A DNA stretch of 24,170 nt from Nemertoderma westbladi (GCA_032718475.1 JAUCBJ010006208.1:1-24170), one strand, 5' to 3'; positions 1-9,359 are shown, counted from the first letter of the stretch. Numbers and translations are program-made. The notes: generated by a model not told the origin, from the letters alone.

Positions 1-1535
1 CCTTCCTCCGATGATGTATATCCCTGTCTTTTGGGAGTAGATCGATCCATCATCTGCATATTGCTAGCCGTTAACTGTTTATTTATGCAGTCTTGATTCT
101 CCTGAATGTTTTCCAATTCTAACTGGGTGGTTTCTTCAGTCGCTCTCCGTTCTGCTTCTGCCACTGCCTCTGCCGCCTTTCTTTCAGCTGCTGCTTCTGC
201 CAAGGTCGCCTTTGCTTCTGCCGCTGCCTCTGCCGCCTTTGCCTCTGCCGCTGCCTCTGCCGCCTTTGCCTCTGCCGCTGCCGTTGCCGCTTTTGCCTCT
301 GCTGCTGCCTCTGCCGCTGCCACTTTTCTTTCTGCTTCTGCAGCTACCACTGCTGCTTTCTTTCTGTCTTCTATACGTTTTTTCTTTACTTGTTCTTCTT
401 GGACTCGTGTCAGGCGGAGTTGTTCATCAAATTTAGCCTGATTCGCAGCCCTCATTTCCACATCGATGGCATCCAACACAAGCTTGGTTCCTTCGCTATT
501 AGGGCTAAGTCCCTCTAACCTTCTCCTCAACTCGTCATCACCTAAAAAACGTTGATAGTCTGACAGATAGATGTCAATGGCATCCCTCTTATGCGGTTTC
601 TCTGCCGTCGCTTCACTTTCCACTTGGGAAAAAGTAGCGTCTGTTGATTCTCCATGGGTTGATCGCTCCTCCAGCTGAGCTTTCCACTGAGCTGTTCCTT
701 GAACCTGGAGATTCACCCTTTGAAACCAAGTCTTTACGGCGACTTGCAACGACGTGTCTTGTCTTCGTTTAGAAGCCTCCTCAAAGGCCGATAATATTAG
801 CCTAATTCGTAGAACTCTTTCTCTAACTTGATAAAGCAGCGATCCCTGCTCTTGAGGTCCTTGAGGTTGTTTAAACAGTTGTCTTTCTACTCGCTCCATA
901 GAGCTGAAGAATCCCTGTGCGTATCCGGCTGCGGACCTCTTCCATACAGCTGGATCGATGGTTTCTTTGGCTACTCCCATACGGTGTATGTCTTCCCAGG
1001 CAGCTTCTGATAAATCAAACGGGAGTCCGGGTCCGGGGAAGTTCCATTGCGACTCGACAATAGACTTCAATTCTTCCCTCGTGTACCCCGCATAACTATC
1101 TCTAGTTGATCGTTGACTCCTCGCCCAATCGATCTGGTGTTCTTCCACCGCGATCAATAACCTAGTGAGTACGGCTGCAGGAAGGATGAGAAGGGGATCC
1201 GTATAAACCGCATCCGTCATCTCTGCTCCGCGCTCGGGTGTCAGCTCTACAGTATCCTCACTACTGGAGCTGCTGGGCCGCTGAGGAATAAGTTCTTGAC
1301 TCGCGGGTTGTTGCTGTTCCGCTGCTTCTTGGTCCCGCTTGACCTGAGCTCGAGTGCCTATGATAGACCTACGATGTTGGACTAGCCTAGGTTCTGTTAT
1401 TACTACTGGAGGGATGACCTTCCTCACAGTGGGAGGTGAACTGAATTTACGACCAGACGGTTGTACGTCTCTATCTGAGTCGCAGATAGTTACATCTAAT
1501 ATACTGTCTGACAGGTTCTGCTTAGTATCAGACAT
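1..1535 (-). CDS. Partial ORF, Ala/Glu/Lys coiled-coil protein, possibly gag-like
   Basis: The minus strand reads open for 511 codons from an ATG at 1535-1533 to the left edge with no stop, so the protein is C-terminally incomplete. An in-frame TAA lies about 12 codons upstream of the ATG and a G sits at -3, which supports this start. The N-terminal ~120 residues are polar and low in complexity (Ser/Glu/Gln-rich). Residues ~125-260 form a mixed hydrophobic/charged, probably helical region with several Trp (WARSQRSTRD, ESQWNFPG, TWFQRV). Residues ~345-500 are a long charged helix with about four repeats of the type AEAKAAEAAAEAKAAEA, a predicted coiled coil. No enzymatic motif or zinc knuckle is visible in the part present. 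A structural gag-like protein of an LTR element is possible because the flanks are transposon-rich, but a cellular coiled-coil protein is not excluded. I do not recognise the family. Confidence 0.6.
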   Translation of the reverse strand, partial: MSDTKQNLSDSILDVTICDSDRDVQPSGRKFSSPPTVRKVIPPVVITEPRLVQHRRSIIGTRAQVKRDQEAAEQQQPASQELIPQRPSSSSSEDTVELTPERGAEMTDAVYTDPLLILPAAVLTRLLIAVEEHQIDWARSQRSTRDSYAGYTREELKSIVESQWNFPGPGLPFDLSEAAWEDIHRMGVAKETIDPAVWKRSAAGYAQGFFSSMERVERQLFKQPQGPQEQGSLLYQVRERVLRIRLILSAFEEASKRRQDTSLQVAVKTWFQRVNLQVQGTAQWKAQLEERSTHGESTDATFSQVESEATAEKPHKRDAIDIYLSDYQRFLGDDELRRRLEGLSPNSEGTKLVLDAIDVEMRAANQAKFDEQLRLTRVQEEQVKKKRIEDRKKAAVVAAEAERKVAAAEAAAEAKAATAAAEAKAAEAAAEAKAAEAAAEAKATLAEAAAERKAAEAVAEAERRATEETTQLELENIQENQDCINKQLTASNMQMMDRSTPKRQGYTSSEE

Positions 1536-1670
1536 GACTATGTATACCGTTGAATGTCTACTGCTGTATTACAGTCTGAGTAAGTCTAGTAACTCAGTAT
1601 TAACTGTTAGCCTAATAATTAATTACCAGTATTGCTACTCAATGCAGCGTGGTATATATAATATATTAGA

Positions 1671-1970
1671 ATACCGGTATACTTATAGTATATATAAGTA
1701 TATAAGTATTATTACAGACTAGGTTTATCACAGAATACCGGTATAATTTTAGCACCAATATATATAAATATATAATAGGCCTATCTGGAATACCGGTATA
1801 CAGCTTACAGTTTGTAGGATATATAATTCTGAAATAGAATTAATTACAAATACCGGTATAATTTCAGCCTAGATTTATAGAAATAAAGATAATAGGCCTA
1901 TCGTAAATACCGGTATATCAATTATTTCAAATAATTGAATTTCTGTTACTTTAGGGTTACTTTGTTACTT
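1671..1970. repeat. Degenerate ~58-bp tandem repeat with ATACCGGTAT core
   Basis: The palindromic decamer ATACCGGTAT occurs at 1671, 1735, 1790, 1850 and 1907, spaced 64, 55, 60 and 57 bp. The copies at 1790 and 1907 are both preceded by AATAGGCCTAT, so a ~117-bp two-unit periodicity is superimposed. The array sits 136 bp upstream of the ATG of the minus-strand coiled-coil ORF, where a promoter or untranslated leader would be expected. Regulatory function is only inferred. Confidence 0.75.
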
Positions 1971-2861
1971 TACTTACTTTATTACCGTTATTTGAGCAGT
2001 AGTCCAACTGATATGGAGACCTAATTGTTATATGGTAGGCCTACTATTTATAAATCGTTAGATTTGATTTATAATATATATATACCCGTTTTAATGGGTT
2101 TAGTCAATGTTTGAAATAAATGTTATTATTTCTGGGGAGTAATCACTACACAAAGCGGTGCGCTTTCAATGAAGTGTTACTTATAGGACACTAAAACAAA
2201 TAATACTAATTTACCTAAGTTACTTAATACTACAAATTACGTACAATTCGGGTGAGATTACAATCTCTAAATAAACACAAAAATTTACAAAAAAACACAA
2301 AATACGAATTTTTAGGGTAATTTTACAAGAAGTCTACAAACCAGCCTAACAAAGGGTTAGATAACCGGTTATTACAACGGACAGGGTACTACGGTATTTG
2401 AAATAATAAGTAGTAGTAAATACACTGCGTTGTCTAGATAGGAAAATACCACCGCCTGACGACCTATAGCCGTATCGCTATAGGTTCTACGTTATGTATC
2501 ACGGAGTGTTCCTACCTAGAAGTTAATAGAGCTAATCGAATGTGCCTATCAACCACTTTACAACACAGATATAATGTCTACAATAATTACTTCGGAAAGT
2601 ACTGTACACTAAACCCTAAATTAGGTACGAGTACTTGTACAACAGATAATCAGTAGTTAAATATACTTGAACAGCTAAAAGAACCACGGCATCTGCTGGA
2701 GTGACCGATGCACAAAATCACCAGTCTTTACCTACGCCGAGCAGCCCGTGTAGTACCGGGGTTAATTTAACTATAGCGGTATGTATAACAAACACAATTA
2801 CTGTAGGAACAAACTTGGGGAATGAATGTTGCGGATAATCGCATAAACTCTGAATAATAAA
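1971..2861. other. Non-coding stretch without recognised gene
   Basis: AT-rich sequence with stops in all frames. It contains short A/T runs, one GTAGGCCTAC near 2036 and no convincing ORF, RNA gene or transposon terminus. It may be leader or long-terminal sequence of the element carrying the minus-strand ORF at 1-1535, but no matching second copy lies in the window to test this. Confidence 0.5.
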
Positions 2862-3437
2862 TATTACGCTACGCGTACAAACTACTCAAACAAAATACAG
2901 ACCGAACACTGACAGACTACTATCAAGCCTAAACAAACTACGGTATATGCAGACTCCGAAATGATTAGGGAGTATGCGCTCTAACCCAGTAGTGCGACTT
3001 ATTCTTTAGTTGGGGGTTTACCTTACAGCGTTCGCTGCCCCTACTGCCTAACCGTACTTAATCGGACAGATGATCTACACACGCGGCAATCCGCTCAGAC
3101 CTAATAACAGCCAGACAACTATCCAGCCTACAAATTATCTAAATAAAATTATACGCTACCCGTACAGACTTACACAAACAAAGTACAGACTAAACGATGG
3201 CAGACTACTCTCAAGCCTAAATAAACTACAGGACATGCAGACTCCGAAATGATTAGGGAGTATGCGCTCTAACCCAGTAGTGCGACTTATTCTTTAGTTG
3301 GGGGTTTACCTTACAGCGTTCGCTGCCCCTACTGCCTAACCGTACTTAATCGGACAAGTGATCTACACACACTGCAATCCGTTCGGACTTAACAGCAATC
3401 AGACAACAGCTCAGCCTACAAATTGTCTGTACAATCT
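2862..3437. repeat. 288-bp tandem duplication (two copies)
   Basis: The marker AGACTCCGAAATGATTAGGG occurs at 2951 and again at 3239 (offset 288). The ~100 bp after each marker, containing TTTAGTTGGGGGTTTACC and CGTTCGCTGCCCCTACTGCC, is essentially identical. The flanks are more diverged (TACGCTACGCGTAC at 2865 against TACGCTACCCGTAC at 3152; CAGCCTACAAATT in both). Identity is uneven: the central ~110 bp is near perfect and the rest is clearly diverged, which suggests gene conversion or selection on the core. Confidence 0.85.
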
Positions 3438-3603
3438 GATCAGGCTTACACGCCTTCTGTTCAATACTGGCCTACAAACAAATAAAACTTGACAGAAATA
3501 AGTAAAATCTCAATAAAAAACCAGGGCGGCCGTTCCCTGATTAAATACTAAGACCTACCGGTATACAACAATCAAATCGAATAATACTAATGTACTTATA
3601 CGG

Positions 3604-3712
3604 GAAGTACCGGTTAGGACAGTTAGGCCTACGGACCTACAGAAGTACCGGTTCTAGCGATTGGGCCTACTGACCTACAGATGTACCGATTCAGGTTTAC
3701 CGGTTGACCGGT
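3604..3712. repeat. 38-bp tandem repeat with ACCGGTT
   Basis: GAAGTACCGGTT at 3604, GAAGTACCGGTT at 3642 and GATGTACCGATT at 3680 mark about 2.7 copies of a 38-bp unit. Each full unit also carries GGCCTAC and GACCTACAGA. It is the second ACCGGT-containing minisatellite in this upstream region. Confidence 0.75.
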
Positions 3713-5012
3713 ACTTTCAACTTTATTGCTTACTGCAACAAAGAAGCTATATCCTTTAATGTTCGCGCTTTCAGACCTTTGGCAGTTTAACCCGCCAAAT
3801 TAAGATGTCTTCTAGATATTAAATCGCTTTTTAGCCTATGACAAGTATTTGATTCACTACACTAGTCGAAACCAATCCGTGCGCGACCATTCACCCGCTG
3901 GATATTCCCGGGAGATTGGGTTCGACGGTTTAATTTTATTGCTATGTAAGCCTAATGTATTATTCGACTGACAGTATTATAATCTCTGACAATATTATTC
4001 ACCTTCGGGAATATTAACAGTTCCTTTAGGACGTGGCGCTTTATTTATATAAACAGAGTTATGACTTAAAATACTCACAACGATATGGCTTAATTATAAT
4101 TAACATATATGGCGCATTCTTTAGGAAATGCTTCTTTAACAGACTCACTCATACGCAATGCTGCACAATACTGCACACTAATCTGCCAATCTTCACTGAT
4201 TTTAGTCACATATAAAAGGAACACAGACTGACTCATGTAGGGTCTACCAAATAACATTAGATTCACTTCAAACCACTTTAACATAAGTCACAATCGTTAT
4301 TGGTAACCTTTCTCTCTTACCTTCGGTATATCAAGAATATTGGGTGTCGGGGTTATTTCTCGTTATTCCAATATAATAATTCATCAACAAATATAATGAA
4401 TAACCGACAACAAATAGCAGTATGCAGTATTCACAGATCAATCGTGCCAGTTTGTTTTGAGTTAAGACAATCAGTCAGTCATCAGTTAAAGGATATATGT
4501 CCTTATGATTAAACCTACTAGTGTTGAGCTAAAAAGCAGAAAGCACAAAACACTAAAAAGCCGTTCTTTCGTGGCTTTGAAAAACTCGTGACTACTGCTC
4601 TATACGAGTATACCAACCACTCTTATTCCACGAAGCTCCCGTTCAACACAGAGAAAGAGCAGTGAGATAGGAAATTTTCAGTTCAGTACTCTGTGATAGG
4701 TCAAAATCAAGGCTAACTCAAATTCTATTGGGAGATACAAAAACAAGGCTATGACGCAACCTCCCTAGGCTTGTTGGCCGATTAAACAGAGCCCAGATGC
4801 CTGCGTACAGCAAATCAGCCAATAAGCTGGTAACTTGCACTATTTTTAACTGTAGATCACTTTGAGAGTATTCTTAGCGACTGGGGGGGAACTGGCCAAC
4901 AAGGCAAACGAATCAGTTATCCCACAAAAGCTTTTACACATATATTTTTTGATTCGATTTCGATTCGATTATTCGACCTTTGCATATTAACTTAATTACT
5001 TGTTATTAAATA
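3713..5012. other. Non-coding stretch without recognised gene
   Basis: AT-rich sequence with only short, low-quality open frames on both strands (for example 4090-4284 minus and 4300-4512 plus). None shows a motif or codon pattern that stands out from chance. A small GATTCGATTT-type repeat lies near 4950-4975. No RNA gene or transposon end was recognised. Confidence 0.5.
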
Positions 5013-5068
5013 TACATTATAAATTTTATTCTTAAATTTAACAATTTAAGAATAAAATTTATAATGTA
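5013..5068. repeat. Perfect inverted repeat, 26-bp arms, 4-nt loop
   Basis: Arms 5013-5038 and 5043-5068 are exactly complementary and separated by TAAC. The stem is almost all A/T (core TTCTTAAATT / AATTTAAGAA). It could be a cruciform-forming sequence or the fused ends of a collapsed foldback element. It has no GC-rich stem or U-tract of a bacterial-type terminator. Confidence 0.9.
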
Positions 5069-5938
5069 AATTAACTTTTTCGCTCGAATATACCTCAAAA
5101 TTAGGAGGAGAAAATGAGAAATTCTTTCCCTAGGGAAAAAAGTAACCCATTGGAATGCATTGATTTTACTTTTTCCCGGCGAATTATTTTTGATTTTACC
5201 TATCCTGGCGAATTATTTTTGGTGGAATTTCTTAAAGTGTTGAAAGAGCATGGAAGTAGAAAAGGTTTACAAGTACTGTAATTAGAGCAAAATCCATTCA
5301 CACCTCAAAAGTTATTTAGTGTGTGCAGGTTATACCAAAACATTCAATATCCAATATTAGTTTATGCAGTTAAGCGGCTCTCTAGTTACGTAATAAATAT
5401 TCGAGAACACTAAATTATTTAACATTGAGTAAGGCAACATCGAGAGTTGAAGAGTACGATAATTGAATCGCAGTAACTATGGAAGCAATATAGTAAAATA
5501 CTACAGTTCAATTTATTTTGAAGACTATTTTATTCTAACTTTTATTAAAGAATTGAGCAACAAAAAGTACCAATTTAAGAATACAATTAGTATTACAGGG
5601 ATAATAATCGTAGATAATTATTAAACAAATATAAAATACCTCAAGAATAGTGAAAAAAGTTGTACTTTTTTCCCATGTAATAAGTAATTATTTTTATATT
5701 TTACTGTTGGCCAAGTTTTGCCAAAAAATAATATGTATCTACATAATTCCATTAGGGACCAGGGGGTGGGGTGCGTACCCGACAAGATTGTAGCAGAGCA
5801 TGGGTGAGTACAAAACGAAGACTCAAAGCATATTGACTTGTACAAAACACGTGTTAACTTACGTTTATTGTTTTGGTTCCCCCAACACGCCTCTGTAACT
5901 TGCTTATTAACTCACCTGCTCCTTTATTTGGCAATGGG
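5069..5938. other. Non-coding stretch with minor repeats
   Basis: No gene recognised. Two direct copies of CTGGCGAATTATTTTTG-like sequence lie about 38 bp apart near 5178-5220. GGGAAAAAAGTAA near 5132 is matched in reverse by TTACTTTTTCCC near 5167. The segment ~5860-5930 shares CGTTTATTGTTTTGGTT, then diverged CTGTAAC and CCTGCTCCTTT blocks, with ~9137-9190 inside the foldback element. Confidence 0.5.
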
Positions 5939-6000
5939 ACCTAACGCTCTTTGGAACCTAACACTCTTTAGAACCTAACACTCTTTGGCACCTAACGCGA
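5939..6000. repeat. 17-bp tandem repeat, about 3.5 copies
   Basis: Units of the form ACCTAACRCTCTTTRGM follow each other directly from 5939; the last copy is truncated (ACCTAACGCGACTTTC). Simple minisatellite with no visible coding content. Confidence 0.8.
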
Positions 6001-6231
6001 CTTTCTTTACCTCTTTGTTTTGTACAGAGGGTATTTGTTTTGCGCTCACCCAGCAGAGCACAGCTGTTGTATTATAGACTAGCATCGGAAGTCATATTGG
6101 ATTCTATTCATCAAGCTGTGGTATATTTACAGAAGGCCCCCCCTCACACGTAGAAAATAATTGTTTCTGCAACTTGTTTCTACAACTTGTTGCTGGCCTC
6201 CTCACAAACAGAAACTGTTGTTGCGAAATGT

Positions 6232-6663
6232 GTCCAGCAACTCTGCCGTGCAATGTAAATAGACCGCAAGTCACAAAAAGTCATTTCGAGTAAAACGCAA
6301 ATTAGTGCTTGCCTTCAGATTGTTGGTTTAAAATGTCCGTAAATTACTAATTTTTATAGCCATACAGTACACAATTGGGGGTGGGAAATTTTTCTAAGTA
6401 ATTATTTTTCACTTTCCATTAATATTCTGACTTCAGGGTAATTTTTTGAACTTACGGTATTTTTCCTTTTGTAACACTATTATATAAATAACATATGTTG
6501 TGACTTACAGCCTTTCTACATTGCATATCTCTAGAACTAGATTAGATACGGTGTCCTCGATTAAACCATTCGATAGAGCGCATTTTTTCACCCAGAAATA
6601 GTGAATTTTGGAAAAATGCGACTTACGGACTTTTTACATTGCACGGAAGAGCTATTGCTGACC
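6232..6663. mobile_element. Probable non-autonomous TIR element (MITE), ~430 bp
   Basis: The left end (6232-6276: GTCCAGCAA, then CCGTGCAATGTAAA, then CGCAAGTCAC) matches, with small indels, the reverse complement of the right end (6616-6663: GCGACTTACGG, TTTACATTGCACGG, TTGCTGAC). An internal direct copy of the right end, GTGACTTACAGCCTTTCTAC, lies near 6500. No ORF is present inside. No clean target-site duplication was identified, so the exact borders and superfamily are unassigned. Confidence 0.55.
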
Positions 6664-6728
6664 CCTCACACGGAGCAACTTTTGTTTCAGAAACAAGCTG
6701 ATGAAACAAAAGTTGCTCCGTGTTGAGG
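6664..6728. repeat. Palindrome: ~26-bp arms around a 12-nt loop
   Basis: CCTCACACGGAGCAAC...TTTGTTTCA at 6664-6689 pairs with TGAAACAAA...GTTGCTCCGTGTTGAGG at 6702-6728 (one extra T in the right arm). Diverged relatives of the arm (CCTCACACGTAGAAA, CCTCACAAACAGAAAC) occur at ~6138-6215 on the other side of the 6232-6663 element. The two sides may therefore belong to one larger palindromic element. Confidence 0.75.
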
Positions 6729-7917
6729 TTTAATAGAATCATTAATACAATATATGAAATAGGTGTACGTAGGTACCAGTACACAAAGTTGCCTAAAGCA
6801 GTAGATAGGGCTCAATGCAGTTTCCGGTAGGCCTACCCACACTTTTTTCTGGGTATAACTTTTCGCCGTATCCGTATGCATTTGCCGTATCCGCCTGTAT
6901 GCACATACGCGTATGTAATGGATACAAATAAACACGTTTGTTTATTTACGTGTACATAGCTAAATAACCTTGAGGCGGGATATTAATTCGCCAAGATGGG
7001 ATTTGCGTCCAGTCTCCCCCCCCCCCCCCCTCCTATCTCTTGATTTCACTAAAAAATAGAATACATTGCATTTTACTGTTATAATTACTGTATTGAATAA
7101 AATAATTAATTGATTGTTTATTAAACCGTGCTAAGCACGTTGAACTGGAGCTCTAACAATTCCCCACTAGCGGCAGACAGGAACTGTAAAAGTCTCTGTA
7201 GAATTTCTAATTAAGCAATGCTCTTAGGTAACTACTACTAAATTTCAGATGAATCTGATCGTTGGTTCTATAATTACAGCTATTTTTACGTTTCTGTTAA
7301 TTCGCCCCCTAGCGGCAGACCGGGGAACTGTAGAAGTCTGTCTGTGTGTAGAATTTCTAAATTTTTTATAGACTACATGAGTACCAAGTTTGGTTCCATT
7401 TCATCCATGATTGACCGACTTATTAGCGTTCAAACATTCCTGCCACAAACATAGCCAGAGGCAGCCACAAACGAATAAAAGCTGCAGGAACTCGAGCGAT
7501 AATTAATTTATTAATTATTAAATACTGTTTCAATTAAATTCTTTACGAAAATCTAGTCATCTTCTTTTAAATATGGACCCTGCATTCGTGGAAAATATAA
7601 TATTTGATAATTCATCAGTCAGCTTACGCTAATTTCACGGCAAGTCCTTGTCATGGCCTGTGTGTAGTAGGCCATGGTACCACCCTACTACCGGTACCGG
7701 CTGACCGCGTGACCGGTGGCAACTAGCACTTCAGCACTTGCACAGCAACAGCACTACCGGCGATACACAGGTTGAAATTTATGTAGAGTTTGCTCAACAG
7801 TACAGATATAAAATAGTTATCTAAATTATATATATTACTATTGACAAGTATTGAAATATATACCGTTATTCGTGTTATCAGTATTTGCAACATCTGACAT
7901 TGAAAAGGTGAAAGAAG
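6729..7917. other. Non-coding stretch with C-run and repeats
   Basis: No gene recognised. It contains a run of 15 C (7016-7030), the direct repeat pair listed separately at 7158-7364, and a cluster of ACCGGTACC/ACCGGT sites with TAGGCCATGG near 7664-7723. The last ~100 bp before 7918 is AT-rich with a TATATAT tract near 7827-7835, which could be the promoter region of the zinc-motif gene. That assignment is speculative. Confidence 0.45.
7158..7364. repeat. Two direct copies of a ~58-bp block, ~140 bp apart
   Basis: Copy 1 (7158-7213) and copy 2 (7299-7364) share CCYCTAGCGGCAGAC-like sequence, then GGAACTGTARAAGTCT and GTAGAATTTCTAA. Copy 2 has a short extra GTCTGTGT. They look like relics of one dispersed repeat, or the ends of an element with direct rather than inverted repeats. 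Confidence 0.65.
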
Positions 7918-8444
7918 ATGAATACCGGCACTCAACAAAACCAACGCTTATCACAGGTCGGTATGGTTACCTCCAAACCGGCGCGACTGTCCACTCGAAT
8001 ACAACTTCAAAATACAAACGCCAACAATAAACTGAAAGCGAATCGAACGTCTTCAGAAGAATCTGTCATTGGGACGAAGAAAAGGAAGCCGAAACCACGG
8101 GAATGGACCACAGCTAAGATTGAATGCTCCCATTGTCAGAGTTCCTGGACCGAAATTGAAACACCAATTGCCGATGGGCTTGATCTCTCAAACCAAAACT
8201 TCCTCTGCGGGGTTTGCGTGGCAGTAAAGATTGAAAGTCTGGAAGCTGGCATCCCTAGGTATTATTATTATAAAGAGCGTCAGCCTGCGTTTAATAAATA
8301 TATTTTAATATAAAACAGGTCGAACGCAAAGAGGCTTATAATGAAGACGAGTACTGCATTGATTATATTCCTATAAACCACCTGGCTTTGCATATTGAAC
8401 GTGCGTTTGGAAATAAGTTCGTGCTACCCTTCCGTGGGTGGTAG
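7918..8444 (+). CDS. Small zinc-motif protein, probably two exons
   Basis: The ATG at 7918 follows an in-frame TGA at 7909 and has A at -3. Unspliced, the frame runs 131 codons to a stop at 8311. A better model splices a CA|GTAAAG donor at 8223/8224 to an AAACAG acceptor ending at 8318; both are phase 0. Exon 2 (8319-8444) stays open for 41 codons rich in ordinary residues (EYCIDYIPINHLALHIERAF). The predicted protein is ~143 residues: a Gln/Asn/Ser/Lys-rich start, a basic stretch KKRKPKPREW (~55-64) that could be a nuclear signal, then CSHC (~71-74) and CGVC (~99-102). This looks like a zinc ribbon or degenerate PHD finger, as found at the N-terminus of many retroelement ORF1 proteins. No catalytic motif is visible. 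It may be the first exons of a longer gene or an ORF1 remnant. Splicing is inferred from consensus and frame only. Confidence 0.5.
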
Positions 8445-8908
8445 ATGTCGCGGTTATGTATTGGTGGGTGGGGGAGGGGGGGGGGGGGGGTGCAGATTAA
8501 AAGGGGTGAACACTTTCTTTGATTAATTGGTGGTGTGGGTTAATCTCTCATAACCTGATTTTGTGATACAGTCGCACAATTTTAATTTGTATCTCATAAC
8601 TGGGCCTCGTGCTGCGCGAAGGCCCCACGAACGTGTACAGCATGACATTATGTCTGTATGTAGGCTAGTCAGTAGTCCTGCTATGCTTACAGTCAAGTCA
8701 GATAATAGTACATGTATTAGGCCTAGGCCTACTGCAGTACATCGTCAGTGAGTCAGTACTCAATAATGACTGTTTCTACTGTGTCAGTGTGTAGTAGGCC
8801 TATACCTGTATACTGCTGTACTGTCGGACTGCTAAATGCTGTAATACTGTAATAGGCCTATGTAATAAGTTACATAACTGCATAAGTCTGTAAGTACTGA
8901 AGTAGCCA
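8445..8908. other. Non-coding stretch with G-run and short palindromes
   Basis: It begins with a purine-rich tract (GGGTGGGGGA followed by 15 G, 8466-8490), a candidate G-quadruplex. The rest is low-complexity sequence made largely of AGTACTG, CTGTA and TAGGCCTA motifs (TAGGCCTAGGCCTAC near 8719, GTAGGCCTAT near 8798, ATAGGCCTAT near 8852). No gene was recognised. Confidence 0.55.
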
Positions 8909-9340
8909 CGGTCCTACGAATTACCCCAAAATACCCCAAAACACCCCAAAATACCCCAAAGACCCCTAAATAGTATAAAACTACCCCAAACTACCCCAAA
9001 ATAGTTTATAATTACCCCATAATACCAAAAATAGTTTAGAATTACCCCAAAATACTTTTTTTTGAGCCTTTGTTTTGGAAATTTAATTTACCCCAAAATA
9101 TGGCAAAATGACGAATTACCCCAAATTTTTCTTCACTCTCGTTTATTGTTTTGGTTAAAAAAACTTGCCACTGTAACCTGCTCCTTTCCTCGCTGTTAAA
9201 AAACATTGTTATCTTATTTTGGGGTAATTTTTTAGCCTTTTTGGGGTATTTTGGGGTAATTTTTGACTATTTTGGGGTATTTTGGAGTATTTTGGGGTGT
9301 TTTGGGGTAGTTTGGGGTAATTCGTACAGTCGTAGGACCC
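8909..9340. mobile_element. Foldback-type MITE with 8-bp TSD, TACCCCAAAA subrepeats
   Basis: The element is bounded by AGTAGCCA at 8901-8908 and the identical AGTAGCCA at 9341-9348. Its ends are CGGTCCTACGA and TCGTAGGACCC, inverted with one terminal mismatch. Inside, each arm (~8918-9050 and ~9210-9322) is a run of degenerate 10-11-bp units TACCCCAAAA on the left and TTTTGGGGTA on the right, so the whole element can fold into a long hairpin. The unique centre (~9060-9200) has no ORF. An 8-bp duplication is typical of hAT, P and Merlin elements; the termini do not decide between them. Confidence 0.85.
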
Positions 9341-9359
9341 AGTAGCCATTATTAAAAAA

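Noticed and set aside
106-441. Plus-strand Ala/Ser-rich open frame
   Set aside because: It is the antisense of the Ala/Glu/Lys coiled-coil region, whose minus-strand frame is open over 511 codons with a clear start.
3895-3935. tRNA-like GGGTTCGAC stretch
   Set aside because: Only a T-loop-like string is present; no acceptor, D or anticodon arms can be folded around it.
1536-4900. LTR with primer-binding site upstream of the coiled-coil ORF
   Set aside because: No second LTR copy lies in the window and no convincing TGG-start tRNA-complementary site was found, so it was not annotated.
5013-5068. Rho-independent terminator
   Set aside because: The stem is A/T only with no U-tract logic, and the genome is eukaryotic.
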